DNA of 64,000 nt from Geomonas sp. RF6 (GCF_021044625.1 NZ_CP087999.1:3059001-3123000), one strand, 5' to 3'. Counted from the stretch's first letter, positions 19,243 through 27,770 are shown. Notes: generated by a model from the sequence alone, not told the origin. Numbers and translations are program-made.

Positions 19243-20493
19243 GTGGCTGCCGTCCCGGGGGGAGTTCCCCCTGAAACCGAGCTTCTGGCGGTGCTGAAAA
19301 AGAGTCTCTACGAGCGCACCCGCCGGCTCGACCCGACGCAGACGCTGGAATTGATCCAGCATCTGAAGGAGTGGGTCGCCGAAGAGGTGACGTTCGAGGA
19401 AGGGGCTGCGGCCTCTCTCGGGAGGCTCCTCTCCGAGCTCAGCTTCTCGCAGTTCGTCGACCAGCTCCCCCCTCTCATGAACAGCTTCGAGCGGCTCGTT
19501 TCCGCCTACTTCGTCAGGCGCGGCTCCGTCTCCGGCTTTTACAGTTTCTGCAACGTGTGGCGCGAGAGGCTGATCCGCAGGACCCTTCTTCTCGCGGAAG
19601 AGGGGCTGGAGCTGAACGACCTGGGCCGCCCCCCGGCGCCCTACGCGCTCCTAGCCTCCGGCATGGCGGGACGGCGCGAGCAGACTCTCGAGGACGCGTC
19701 CCGCTACTTCCTGATATGGAACGGAGATCCCGCCGACTATTTCAACCAGTTTGCCTACCGCATCCTAGCCATTTTGCAGCAGTGCAGCCTCATCGGGCGC
19801 AACGCCGCCGACTTCCTCGGGAAGGTCCTGTGGCGCGGCTCGTACGGGGATTGGGAATGCTGGGTGGCGGGGGACGATGGAATCGCTTCCGACGAGCCCT
19901 CCCGGCGACTGGAGCTTCTCGCGGATCTGCGCTTCATAGCGGGGGACCATGGGGTAGGGGAGCAGGCGCTGCGCCAGGCCCAGGCGACGCTGGAGAGAGC
20001 GCGCGGAACAGAAGCATATCAGTCGATGGCGCAGCGGGCGATCGGTGCCGACCTCGCTCTCACCATAGCCGGAAACGTGCGGCTGGAGCGGAGCGGCGTC
20101 CATGCCGGGTGCGTCGATCTCACAGCTCACGCCATGCGCCCTCTGGTCTCCCTCGTGCGCTTCCTCGCGGTCCAGCACGGGCTCGAGGCCGCCCCGACGG
20201 CAGGGCGGATCGAGGCCTTGGAGGCAATCGGGGCGCTGGAAGAGGATCTCGCCCGCGCCCTTTCCGATGCCCACGATCTCTTCGGAACTCTGAAGATCCG
20301 CAAGGAAATCGCACTGCAGCCGCCGTATGTGGATCCGGCGGAGCTGACGCCCGCCGAGCAGCAGCGTCTGCGCGCGGGGCTCGAATCAGTGCGGCGGTTG
20401 CAAAAAGCCACGCGACGCGTGCTGGCGACGCAAAAGCGAAAGCCGGCCGAAGTGTTGCGAGTCGCGCTCACCGAGCAGGCAGAAGTGGGGTAG
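19243..20493 (+). CDS. DUF294-like nucleotidyltransferase-fold protein
   Basis: A 416-residue cytoplasmic protein that I do not recognise by name. The middle part (YALLASGMAGRREQTLEDASRYFLIW, about residues 138-163) matches the pattern of DUF294 GlnD-like nucleotidyltransferases (usually GSxGRxEQ...D), although the acidic metal ligands look partly altered. The C-terminal part (HAGCVDLTAHAMRPLVSLVRFLAVQHGL then RIEALEAIG...DAHDLFGTLKIRKEI) fits the DUF294 substrate-binding helical domain. CBS and cNMP domains usual in this family are missing. Start is GTG at 19243. It may be a modified, non-catalytic member. It sits between truD and ispE, separated from ispE by a REP-A unit. Confidence 0.6.
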   Translation: MAAVPGGVPPETELLAVLKKSLYERTRRLDPTQTLELIQHLKEWVAEEVTFEEGAAASLGRLLSELSFSQFVDQLPPLMNSFERLVSAYFVRRGSVSGFYSFCNVWRERLIRRTLLLAEEGLELNDLGRPPAPYALLASGMAGRREQTLEDASRYFLIWNGDPADYFNQFAYRILAILQQCSLIGRNAADFLGKVLWRGSYGDWECWVAGDDGIASDEPSRRLELLADLRFIAGDHGVGEQALRQAQATLERARGTEAYQSMAQRAIGADLALTIAGNVRLERSGVHAGCVDLTAHAMRPLVSLVRFLAVQHGLEAAPTAGRIEALEAIGALEEDLARALSDAHDLFGTLKIRKEIALQPPYVDPAELTPAEQQRLRAGLESVRRLQKATRRVLATQKRKPAEVLRVALTEQAEVG

Positions 20494-20519
20494 CCGCTGC
20501 GGCCCTGTTCGTGAATGGT

Positions 20520-20613
20520 TTTCCGGAAATTCCGGGTATGTGTCCCCTTGACGGAGTGGGGGGTGGCCTTACGTTCCCCCCTTTGCGAAGGGGGGACAGG
20601 GGGGATTTGCCTT
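20520..20613 (+). repeat. REP-A unit
   Basis: A complete unit (TTCCCCCCTTTGCGAAGGGG then GGACAGGGGGGATTTGCC) at about 20573-20613, preceded by a TTTTCCGGAAATTCCGG palindrome at about 20518-20534. The palindrome recurs next to the REP-A unit at 9.6 kb. Confidence 0.8.
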
Positions 20614-20718
20614 TGCTAGGCCATTCACCCAACGGGGCTTCACTCTGAGTTGCCCCAAAACTCCCGCAGTTCTGAAGGCTGGAGTACCCGCCAGATAAAA
20701 AGCCAAAGGATAAGAAGG

Positions 20719-21576
20719 ATGACGCAGAAAGCAAAAAAGAAGCTCCAACTGAAAGCGCCTGCAAAGGTGAACTACCGTCTCGACGTGCTGCGCCGCCGTG
20801 AGGACGGCTACCACGACCTCCGTATGGTGATGCAGAGGGTGAACCTTTGCGACGACGTGGAAATAGCGCTGACCGAGACGCCCGGAATCCGCGTAGTCTG
20901 CAACACCCCCGGCGCACCGGACGGAGAGGGGAACATCGCGTGGCGCGCCGCGAACGCGCTGCTGGCGCTTTCCCCCTGGAAAGGCGGGATCGACATCTCC
21001 ATCACCAAGAAGATCCCGATCGGCGCCGGCCTCGGAGGGGGCAGCTCCGACGCCGCGACCGTGCTGATGGGAGTAAACGAGCTCCTGGATCTTTCCCTCT
21101 CCGAGGAGCGGCTACGCGAGATCGGCGTCAAGCTCGGCGCCGACGTGCCGTTTTTCATCTTCAAGAAGACCGCCATAGCCGAAGGTATCGGCGACCGGCT
21201 GACCGCGCTCGAAGGGATGCCGAAGCTGTGGGTCGTGCTCGTCAATCCCGGGATACACATCTCCACCGGCTGGGTCTATCAAAGTTTGAGATTGACAGGT
21301 GAGAAGGTCGCTGCTAATATTCCCCGGCTGTACGGCGGAGTAGGCGATGTTTGCGCGATACTGTCGAACGATCTGGAGCAGGTGAGTTTCGAGCGGTACC
21401 CGGCATTGCCGGCGCTGAAGGAAGAGCTCCTGACGGTAGGTGCTGCAGGGTCGTTGATGTCCGGCAGCGGCTCAACAGTCTTCGCCCTTTTTGAAGAAGA
21501 AAAAACTGCCAAAGCCGCCGCCGCCGAAATAGGCAAGCGTCATGGCTGGTTGTCAGTAGCCGTAGAAACGTTATAA
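20719..21576 (+). CDS. ispE: 4-diphosphocytidyl-2-C-methyl-D-erythritol kinase
   Basis: A 285-residue GHMP kinase of the MEP isoprenoid pathway. N-terminal [24 protein letters not shown] is the IspE signature; the ATP loop is [14 protein letters not shown] (about residues 99-112); [12 protein letters not shown] is the C-terminal GHMP motif. Start is ATG 20719 after AAGGATAAGAAGG. The gene ends 11 bp before tRNA-Gln. uppS, dxr and cdsA at 54-56 kb supply other steps of the isoprenoid and lipid pathways. Confidence 0.95.
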   Translation: MTQKAKKKLQLKAPAKVNYRLDVLRRREDGYHDLRMVMQRVNLCDDVEIALTETPGIRVVCNTPGAPDGEGNIAWRAANALLALSPWKGGIDISITKKIPIGAGLGGGSSDAATVLMGVNELLDLSLSEERLREIGVKLGADVPFFIFKKTAIAEGIGDRLTALEGMPKLWVVLVNPGIHISTGWVYQSLRLTGEKVAANIPRLYGGVGDVCAILSNDLEQVSFERYPALPALKEELLTVGAAGSLMSGSGSTVFALFEEEKTAKAAAAEIGKRHGWLSVAVETL

Positions 21577-21587
21577 AAGAATATTAT

Positions 21588-21662
21588 TGGGGCGTCGCCA
21601 AGCGGTAAGGCACCGGATTTTGATTCCGGCATTCCCAGGTTCGAATCCTGGCGCCCCAGCCA
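21588..21662 (+). tRNA. tRNA-Gln (anticodon TTG)
   Basis: A complete cloverleaf: acceptor TGGGGCG/CGCCCCA, anticodon stem CCGGA/TCCGG with loop TTTTGAT (anticodon TTG), T-arm CCAGGTTCGAATCCTGG, discriminator G and encoded CCA. The 3' half is duplicated at 22339 onward. Confidence 0.97.
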
Positions 21663-21885
21663 GTAATAAAAGAGGGTTAGCACCACAAGGTGCTAACCCT
21701 CTTCGCTTTTGTGAGATGATGCAGATTCTGACGCGCGATCATTACGGGGGCAACTGCCTCGATCTCGCTGTAGCCGCCAATTATCCCTCACTTCTGCTTC
21801 TGGAAAGCGATACAACTTCTTATATACGCGCTTTCCTTCTCTTTCCCCTTTAGAAAACTTATGAACTTATGGGCGTCCCTCTTCA
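21617..21885 (+). repeat. 269-bp direct repeat, left copy (tRNA 3' half plus downstream)
   Basis: Starts in the anticodon loop of tRNA-Gln and continues past the terminator to CGTCCCTCTTCA. The right copy at 22339-22607 has the same length and differs at scattered positions, including compensating changes in the terminator loop. The arrangement is that of an integrase attachment site at a tRNA 3' end. Confidence 0.9.
21671..21710 (+). terminator. Terminator of tRNA-Gln
   Basis: AGAGGGTTAGCACC pairs with GGTGCTAACCCTCT around ACAA, then TCGCTTTT. The same hairpin type recurs at 22393 and 33551, and in degenerate form near 26370. Confidence 0.85.
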
Positions 21886-22017
21886 GTCCTGGGCGTCCCT
21901 CTTCAGTCCCCCGGCAGCAAGGGCCGCCTCCAGGTCGGAGATCGTCACCCCATGAGGTGCTGCGGCGACGACATTCTCTATCTGCCGTAATTCTTGCTCG
22001 GAAAGTTGCTTCGGCAC
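21883..22017 (-). pseudogene. Truncated wHTH-type regulator fragment
   Basis: A 44-codon minus-strand reading frame from GTG (22015-22017). It encodes PKQLSEQELRQIENVVAAAP then HGVTISDLEAALAAGG, which looks like the N-terminus of a winged-helix protein of the kind seen in front of some Fic or regulatory proteins. It loses this character at the junction with the 269-bp repeat, where a duplicated GGGCGTCCCTCTTCAGTCC supplies the stop. I infer an N-terminal remnant of an excised or decayed integrated element. It is too short for a firm family assignment. Confidence 0.45.
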
Positions 22018-22030
22018 GATGGCTGCCCTT

Positions 22031-22101
22031 TGCGTCACGAAAATGGTATTTGTGACGTTATATAGCCCTTCGTGACGCTAAAAGCAACTTTCGTGACGCA
22101 A
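22031..22101. promoter_or_regulatory. Cluster of four TTTCGTGACGCA-type boxes
   Basis: The GTGACG cores are at 22033-22038 (reverse), 22052-22057, 22072-22077 and 22093-22098, i.e. spaced about 19-21 bp, two helical turns. A further partial box (GCGACACGAAA) is near 22124. They lie directly upstream of the truncated regulator on the minus strand, so they look like operators, perhaps autoregulatory. Confidence 0.6.
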
Positions 22102-22338
22102 AAAGCTTTACTCGGGTGCCAATGCGACACGAAAGGTATGGCCACAGATCGTTCAACGGAAGCAGGGCTTTTATCGCCCAAGCAGATACTGTATCCCACG
22201 TTTTTGGAGCAAATTTGGAGCAGTGCCACCCAAAAAGCCACCATTTTTGCCCTTGCACGATCATCCGGGGTAAAATGAGATGTGCTGTGATCAAGTGGTT
22301 ATGCTCGCAAATTGCTGGCAAAAATTGTCCCAATGAAA

Positions 22339-22607
22339 ATTTTGATTCCGGCATTCCCAGGTTCGAATCCTGGCGCCCCAGCCAGTAATAAAAGAGGGTT
22401 AGCACTGAACGGTGCTAACCCTCTTCGCTTTTGTGAGATGATGCAGATTCTGACGCGCGATCATTACGGGGGCAACTGCCTCGATCTCGCTGTAGCCGCC
22501 AGTTATCCCCCACTTCTGCGTCTGGAAAGCGATACAACTTCTCGTATACGCCCTTTCCTTCTCTTTCCCCTTTAGAAAGCTTATGAACTTATGGGCGTCC
22601 CTCTTCA
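22339..22607 (+). repeat. 269-bp direct repeat, right copy (partial tRNA-Gln)
   Basis: A second copy of the tRNA-Gln 3' half (from the anticodon loop), CCA end, terminator hairpin (22393-22424, loop changed to TGAAC with compensated closing bases) and about 180 bp beyond. No 5' half of a tRNA precedes it, so it is not a functional tRNA gene. Confidence 0.9.
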
Positions 22608-22647
22608 TCCCCCAGGCCTGTTGTACATTTTGTGCGTTCTGCCACCC

Positions 22648-23580
22648 TTACCTGCCGACATTTTCTCCGTCGCCGATTAGCAGAGGTACACTTGCTATCC
22701 CCTTATATTCATAGATTGCCCTTGCCCGACAAATCAATCTTTTGTCTTGCGACAAGATAGCAGTACAAAAAGCGCCGTTTGCGATATGTTTCGCATCACT
22801 CATGACATTAGGGACTTTTTGTAGCTTTCGACATTTCCTTTCTGCCTGAAATCCAAGTATATCCATTACAGAACAACAACCTATTATGCCAAGATAAATT
22901 GGCCACTCATCGTATCCTTCCTTCTCAATAGGATCAAATCCAAAGAATTGATCGAGGCTCATCCCTGGGCATGATGGGCGAACGATCTCCCAAATCTTCA
23001 GTAGCTGATTTTGACCACTGATTGAACCAATAGCCCCTTTGCCGTCACCGAATGCTTTCCTAGTTTTTATGATGTCGTTGCCTGTTTTCAACATCTCTTC
23101 AATCATTGCAGCGAATCCTGTAGTGATAGAGTCTAATCTAGCAATGAACCCCTGCTGAGATGGTAAATCTTTAGTCAGATTAAAAAACGCTGCGGCAAGT
23201 GTAGCAGGAAGTTCTCTGAATGGACCTTCGTCGCTGCCGCCGTTCACCCATGCCACGAATGGGTCGAAGAGATTTTGGTAGTCTCCAAATCCACTGGTAG
23301 ATTCAATATAAGAATTATAATGATGCAAAGGACTTCCGTCTTGCATTAATTTGGCAGTCCCAGATATTTTCAATCGAGCATTCAGCTCGAGGTCAAGTAA
23401 CTTTGCATCCATGTCTTCTAGTGCAGACAGGTATTGTTTGGGATCAGAAGATCTTCGAATCTCAGCAAAGTGCTCCTTCGAATATACCCAACAAATCTCT
23501 GGGAATCTCGGCATGTGAAGTTTTCGCTCAACAAGTAACCCCACTATATTTTGGTCTACATAAACTAGATGCTTGTTCAT
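22648..23580 (-). CDS. PIN-like domain protein of unknown function
   Basis: A 310-residue protein with AT-richer composition than its neighbours. I do not recognise a named family. The N-terminus KHLVYVDQNIVGLLVE resembles a PIN-fold first strand with an acidic residue, ICWVYSKEHFAEIRRS could hold the second, and the C-terminal MSDAKHIANGAFCTAILSQD then KRLICRARAIYEY strongly recalls the PIN D..H.A.A......L.T.D..L pattern. The middle is a long helical insert. Start is the ATG at 23580 (AGGAGCGCC upstream) rather than the upstream 23601 codon. It stands alone, next to the tRNA-Gln repeat, as a transferred cargo gene might. A toxin or defence nuclease is possible; no antitoxin is seen beside it. 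Confidence 0.6.
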   Translation of the reverse strand: MNKHLVYVDQNIVGLLVERKLHMPRFPEICWVYSKEHFAEIRRSSDPKQYLSALEDMDAKLLDLELNARLKISGTAKLMQDGSPLHHYNSYIESTSGFGDYQNLFDPFVAWVNGGSDEGPFRELPATLAAAFFNLTKDLPSQQGFIARLDSITTGFAAMIEEMLKTGNDIIKTRKAFGDGKGAIGSISGQNQLLKIWEIVRPSCPGMSLDQFFGFDPIEKEGYDEWPIYLGIIGCCSVMDILGFQAERKCRKLQKVPNVMSDAKHIANGAFCTAILSQDKRLICRARAIYEYKGIASVPLLIGDGENVGR

Positions 23581-23730
23581 GGCGCTCCTGTTCTGGTGCA
23601 TTAGGGTGATGAGTTTGATCGGGCCTAACGCCAGATTTTCCAGTTACTCCGTGAGGCCGGATCGCCTAATGTCCAACTGCAGGCGCAAGGGGACTCCCGG
23701 GACACGAACACTAGATTCGCGGGGAAGAGA

Positions 23731-23769
23731 AGAGGACAGGCTACTTTTCAGAAAGTAGCCTGTCCTCTT
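23731..23769. terminator. Bidirectional intrinsic terminator
   Basis: AGAGGACAGGCTACTTT pairs with AAAGTAGCCTGTCCTCT around TCAG, with T-rich sequence on both outer sides. It ends the EamA gene on the minus strand. Confidence 0.8.
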
Positions 23770-23794
23770 TCTGCTCCCGATCCGGTTTGCGACA

Positions 23795-24712
23795 TCACGC
23801 AGTGCGGACCCTGCTTTTCACCTGGAGCACCAGAGGCCACAGCTCGGAGCAGAGCATGCCGGCGAGCATGAGGGTGCAACCGAGGAAGCCGCGGGGGCCC
23901 AGTATCTCCCCGAGGAAGCACCACCCCCAGATGGCGGCGAACACTCCCTCGGCACTCAGGATGACGGCGGTATGCGCGGGATGGGCGTCTCGCTGCGCGA
24001 CCACCTGCATGGTGTAGGCAAAGCCCACGGAGATCAGACCACCGTAGAGGATGGGACGCCATGCGGCGCAGATGGCCGTCACGGTTACCGGCTCGAAGAT
24101 GAACGCCGTGATCAGGCTCAGCACCGAACAGACGGCAAATTGCAGTGCAGAGAGCTTGAAGGCGTCCAGTCGCGGGGAGAGCCAGCCGATCAGGAGCACG
24201 TGCCCGGCCCAGAAAAAGGCGCCGGCCAATTCCAGCAGATCGCCAAATCCCATGGTGAACCGGTCGGTGACACTCAGAAAGAAGAGGCCGACGGCCGCCA
24301 GGATAGCACCTAGCCAGGTGCCAGTACTCGGCCGCTGTCCCCAGAGGCAGCCCAGCAGCGGTACCAAAACGACATAGAGGCCGGTGATAAATCCAGCGTT
24401 TCCGGCGGTAGTGTAGGCGATGCCGACCTGCTGCAGTGACGCCCCCAGGAAGAGCGCGGCCCCAGCCGTGAGCCCGCCATACAGGTGTGCGCGCGGGCCA
24501 CCCCGCGGCAGGGCGCCGTGGTAGGGAGCCTGCTGGCGACGTTTCAGGTACACCAGGGGTAGCAAGGAGAGGCTGCCCAGTGCAAAGCGTACCCCGTTGT
24601 AGGTAAAGGGGCCGAGGAAGTCGAGTCCCTTTCGCTGTGCGACGAACCCGCCGCCCCAGATCGCTGCGATGAGGAGGAGTAAGAGGTCAGATTTGAGGGT
24701 TTTGGCTTTCAT
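23795..24712 (-). CDS. EamA/DMT-family transporter
   Basis: A 305-residue inner-membrane protein with about ten hydrophobic segments arranged as two five-helix EamA repeats (first beginning LLLLLIAAIWGGGFVAQ, second near LLELAGAFFWAGHVLLIGWLS). AEGVFAAIWGWCFLGEILGPRGFLG is the typical end of the second repeat. Family members export metabolites, amino acids or drugs; the substrate is unknown. The start is ATG 24712 (GGAAGGAAGCGC upstream), not the further upstream codon at 24745. Transcribed alone. Confidence 0.9.
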   Translation of the reverse strand: MKAKTLKSDLLLLLIAAIWGGGFVAQRKGLDFLGPFTYNGVRFALGSLSLLPLVYLKRRQQAPYHGALPRGGPRAHLYGGLTAGAALFLGASLQQVGIAYTTAGNAGFITGLYVVLVPLLGCLWGQRPSTGTWLGAILAAVGLFFLSVTDRFTMGFGDLLELAGAFFWAGHVLLIGWLSPRLDAFKLSALQFAVCSVLSLITAFIFEPVTVTAICAAWRPILYGGLISVGFAYTMQVVAQRDAHPAHTAVILSAEGVFAAIWGWCFLGEILGPRGFLGCTLMLAGMLCSELWPLVLQVKSRVRTA

Positions 24713-25181
24713 GCGCTTCCTTCCGCTCTTATTCGGGCGCACCACGGTGGGCGCGGGGCCTAATGCTCCATCTTTTTTCCGCGAATGTCAAAAACATTGC
24801 ATCGCCTGTGAAAGTTATGTCCGTAAGTGCACCTGCTTCGGGAGCAGGGGGTGCGGACGCGGCAGCGTGACTCAGGTTGAACCCCTCCGGCATCGAAGAT
24901 CCGCAGGTCTTATCGTCAAACCCTCAAATGCGAAGCCTGAGCCCACAGTTCTTGCGTCAAATCCCCAAATGCAAAGCCTGACCCCACAGTTTCTTGCATG
25001 AGAAGCCATCAGGTATAATTTCATCGAGGCTGGAACTGCTCGAACACGGGCGCCGGGGGCTTCTGGTTACGTCAACCGTACCAGAGTCAGCCGTGGCCTC
25101 AGGAGAAGCTGATCAGTTGATTGAGCCGGCTTCGCCTCCCGCCCAGTGCATTTGCTGCTGCAGACCACAGGAGGAAGGGTT
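24713..25181. repeat. Intergenic stretch with two copies of the AAATGCAAAGCC repeat
   Basis: A degenerate copy (CAAACCCTCAAATGCGAAGCC then TGAGCCCACAG, about 24917-24948) is followed by a good copy (CAAATCCCCAAATGCAAAGC then CTGACCCCACAG, about 24957-24989). These are the first of six copies between 24.9 and 35.4 kb. No gene or RNA is recognised in the rest. Confidence 0.75.
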
Positions 25182-26330
25182 GTGGTTAGTCTGCAAATTC
25201 CGCAAGAGGAAACCTCTTTTATCCGCCGCTATGGCATCGGGCTTCTTGCTGCAGCCGGCGCGATCGGTTTGCGCGTGGCACTCATCCCTCTATTGGGGGT
25301 CAAACCCCCATACATAACCTTCTACCTGGGGATCGTCGTTGCCGCAGCGTTCGGTGGCATGGGGCCAGCATTGCTCGTCACCTTCCTCGGGGTTGCCTTT
25401 GGTTTCGTCATCCTTCCTGCCGAATCGGTGGTTGTCGAGCAGGAGGTCGCGCGACTTGCCCTTTTTGTGCTCAGCGGGTTTGGCATCGGCCTGATTGCGG
25501 AGGGGATGCACCGTCACCGCCGGACGGTACAGAAACAGAAACAGGACCTGCAGCGGTCACACGACGAACTTGAGAGGCTGGTTCAGGAACGGACGGAGGA
25601 GTTGCGGAGAAAGGAGTTGTTGCTGGCGCAGCAGAGCCGGCAGGCGGCCATGGGCGAGATGATCAACAACATCGCCCACCAGTGGCGTCAGCCTCTCAAT
25701 GCCCTCGGCTTGACCGTTCAGTCCTTGCCTATGCTGCATGATGCGGGCGAACTGACTGCCGACGCTTTGAACAAATCGACGCAAAAGTCGATGGAAATCA
25801 TCAAGCACATGTCTGAAACCATCGATGACTTCCGGAACTACCTGAAGCCCGACAAGGAGAAGGTGAAATTTCGCACCAGCGACGTTATCTCCAGGGTGAT
25901 GAAGCTGACGGAGGATTATTTCAAAAGCTTTAATATCGTCATCGAAGTACAGGTTCGGGTCGATCCGGTCATTGTGGGGTACCCCAACCAGTTCGGCCAG
26001 GTGCTACTGAACATCCTGCTTAACGCCCGAGACGCATTCGTCGAGCGGGTGGCAACCTCCGGGAAGATCATCATCACCACCGATACAGAAAATGGCAGGG
26101 GCGTCATCACCATTTCCGACAATGCCGGCGGCATTCCCGAAAAGATCCTGAACAAGATCTTCGAGCCTTACTTCACGACCAAGGGCCCTGAACGTGGCAC
26201 CGGGATCGGCCTGTTCATCTGCAAGTCCATCGTTGAGAACGATATGGGTGGAAAGCTCCTGGTGCGGAACATCCCGGGCGGTGCAGAATTCAGAATAGAG
26301 TGTGAAATGACTTCAACGTCTGCAGTCTGA
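25182..26330 (+). CDS. Membrane sensor histidine kinase (DUF4118-like sensor)
   Basis: A 382-residue kinase. The first about 105 residues hold four short membrane segments of DUF4118 type (GLLAAAGAIGLRVALIPLLG; ITFYLGIVVAAAFGG; ALLVTFLGVAFGFVI; LALFVLSGFGIGLI). A coiled linker follows, then the phosphoacceptor INNIAHQWRQPLN, and an HATPase domain with N box QVLLNILLNARDA, ISDNAGGIP, IFEPYFTTK and GTGIGLFICKSIV. Start is GTG 25182, nine bases after GGAGGAAG. There is no receiver-domain partner beside it; the NarL-type regulator at 41.7 kb is distant. The signal is unknown. Confidence 0.9.
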   Translation: MVSLQIPQEETSFIRRYGIGLLAAAGAIGLRVALIPLLGVKPPYITFYLGIVVAAAFGGMGPALLVTFLGVAFGFVILPAESVVVEQEVARLALFVLSGFGIGLIAEGMHRHRRTVQKQKQDLQRSHDELERLVQERTEELRRKELLLAQQSRQAAMGEMINNIAHQWRQPLNALGLTVQSLPMLHDAGELTADALNKSTQKSMEIIKHMSETIDDFRNYLKPDKEKVKFRTSDVISRVMKLTEDYFKSFNIVIEVQVRVDPVIVGYPNQFGQVLLNILLNARDAFVERVATSGKIIITTDTENGRGVITISDNAGGIPEKILNKIFEPYFTTKGPERGTGIGLFICKSIVENDMGGKLLVRNIPGGAEFRIECEMTSTSAV

Positions 26331-26339
26331 TCTCCTCGT

Positions 26340-26521
26340 CCCCGAACAAGCCACCTTCCCCCTGGAGTGTTAGCAGCATGAGGTGCTATCCCTCCTGTCG
26401 TTTCGGATGCAGGTTTTGGTGCACGTCAATGCCTGTCCCGGACGCGCGATCCCATCACCAAATCCCCAAATACAAAGCCTGACCCCGCAGATCCTGCAGT
26501 AGCAGGGTGGATTCTATTCTT
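26340..26521. repeat. Degenerate terminator hairpin and AAATGCAAAGCC-type repeat
   Basis: Near 26368-26398 GGAGTGTTAGCAGC...GGTGCTATCCCTCC is a decayed relative of the tRNA-Gln terminator hairpin. At about 26458-26490 lies a copy of the 30-bp repeat (CAAATCCCCAAATACAAAGC then CTGACCCCGCAG). Confidence 0.65.
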
Positions 26522-27611
26522 AATTGCACCAGTTGATGTAAAAGCAGGACATGACAGGCAAATCTGGTAGTGTGTGAAGCGCGACCAACACATACCCCAG
26601 GAGGAGCCCGCCATGTCCCACACGCATCTTACAGAAAATGAGCGATATGTCATCAGCCATTTGAAGGTGGCGAAATTTAGCCTTCGCGAAATCGGCCGTA
26701 GGCTTGGACGCCATCACACAAGCATCATGCGCGAGATTGCGCGCAACGGCCCGACATACCCCGATGGAGTTTACTGGTACACCTTCACGCATGGCACTGC
26801 GCTTAAACGTCGTCACCAGCCCAGGTCTTTCCGGCGGCAGGACAACGCCGATCTGGTCGCTTACGTTGAAGAGAAATTGATGCTGGATTGGCCACCTGAA
26901 GCCATTGCCGCCAGGCTCAAAATGGATTTCCCAATGGACCGGGCGATGCGCATCAGTCATGAAACCATCTACCGCTGGATTTACCTAGACGCCAGAGAAG
27001 GTGGCGAGCTTCACAAGCATCTTCGCCGTCGGAGGCGGAATCGCCGTAGGCAAACGCGCTACTGCGCAGGACGGCGGTTCATTCCGGGTCGAGTCTCAAT
27101 TAAGGAGAGGCCGGCAGTAGTTGGTACCAGAGAACGATTTGGGGACTGGGAAGGCGACACGCTGCACGGTGCGAAAGGCGCAGGAAACCTTGCCACGTAC
27201 GTTGAGCGCAAGAGCCGCTTTTTACTTGCCGCAAGACTCGCAGACAGAAGGGCCGCAACCATGACGGATCATAGCGCGAGGTGCTTCAGCCCTCTGCCCG
27301 AGATCCTCTGCCAGACAGTAACCGTTGATAACGGTAGTGAGTTTGCGGAATTCAAAGATCTGGAAACTAAGACAGGGCTTACCGTGTATTTCGCGGATCC
27401 TTATGCGTCTTGGCAGCGTGGCACCAATGAGAACACAAACGGCATCTTGCGGCACTACTTTCCGAAGGGGTTCGACTTCAGGACCCTATCAGAGGAAGAA
27501 ATTCAGCAGGTCGTGAAACAGGTCAACGATCGACCACGAAAGTGCCTCGGCTACCGGACTCCTGCGGAAGTTCTGCGTGCATCATTCGGTGGTGCATTTA
27601 CAACTTGAATT
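26522..27611 (+). mobile_element. IS30-family insertion sequence (ends approximate)
   Basis: The transposase gene is bracketed by imperfectly related ends. The left begins AATTGCACCAGTTGATGTAA at 26522. The right, read inward, begins AATTCAAGTTGTAAATGC at 27611. Both share AATT then AGTTG and TAAA, consistent with degenerate IS30-type inverted repeats. I could not fix the exact limits or a target duplication. Its right end abuts a group II intron remnant. Confidence 0.6.
26613..27608 (+). CDS. IS30-family transposase
   Basis: A 331-residue transposase. There is an N-terminal HTH pair (LTENERYVISHLKVAKFSLREI; RRLGRHHTSIMREIARNG), typical of IS30, then a DDE core: FGDWEGDTLHG (first Asp), TVDNGSEFAEF (second Asp) and the RGTNENTNGILRHYFPKG segment with the catalytic Glu. 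Start is ATG 26613 after AGGAGGAGCCCGCC. The gene appears intact and ends inside the right terminal region. Confidence 0.92.
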   Translation: MSHTHLTENERYVISHLKVAKFSLREIGRRLGRHHTSIMREIARNGPTYPDGVYWYTFTHGTALKRRHQPRSFRRQDNADLVAYVEEKLMLDWPPEAIAARLKMDFPMDRAMRISHETIYRWIYLDAREGGELHKHLRRRRRNRRRQTRYCAGRRFIPGRVSIKERPAVVGTRERFGDWEGDTLHGAKGAGNLATYVERKSRFLLAARLADRRAATMTDHSARCFSPLPEILCQTVTVDNGSEFAEFKDLETKTGLTVYFADPYASWQRGTNENTNGILRHYFPKGFDFRTLSEEEIQQVVKQVNDRPRKCLGYRTPAEVLRASFGGAFTT

Positions 27612-27696
27612 CACCCAGGAATGAGAAGTACGGCCTGATCAAAGTGCCCAGTCAGCTGGTTGGACGAAAGCGCATGCCTTGCGGTGAAGAACATCG

Positions 27697-27770
27697 GAAA
27701 GCCGGATGCGGGAAAACTGCACCTCCGGTTTGATGAGGGAGGACAGGGTAACACCTGCTCTCTACTCTAT
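27697..27770 (+). ncRNA. Group II intron 3' end (domains V and VI), remnant
   Basis: Bases 27699-27731 fold as a domain V: lower helix AAGCCGGA/TCCGGTTT, a two-base bulge (CC) on the 3' side, and upper helix TGCGG/CTGCA capped by a GAAAA loop, with the AGC triad in place at 27700-27702. A domain VI-like hairpin follows (GGGAGGACAGG...CCTGCTCTC) with an unpaired A near the end and a terminal CTAT at 27770. No reverse-transcriptase frame or 5' intron end is present upstream; the IS30 element sits there instead. A truncated, probably inactive intron. Confidence 0.65.

Noticed and set aside
22339-22383. A second tRNA-Gln gene
   Set aside because: Only the 3' half is present; no D-arm or 5' acceptor strand.
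27609-27770. A complete group II intron with reverse transcriptase
   Set aside because: Only domains V-VI are recognisable; no RT frame in the region.
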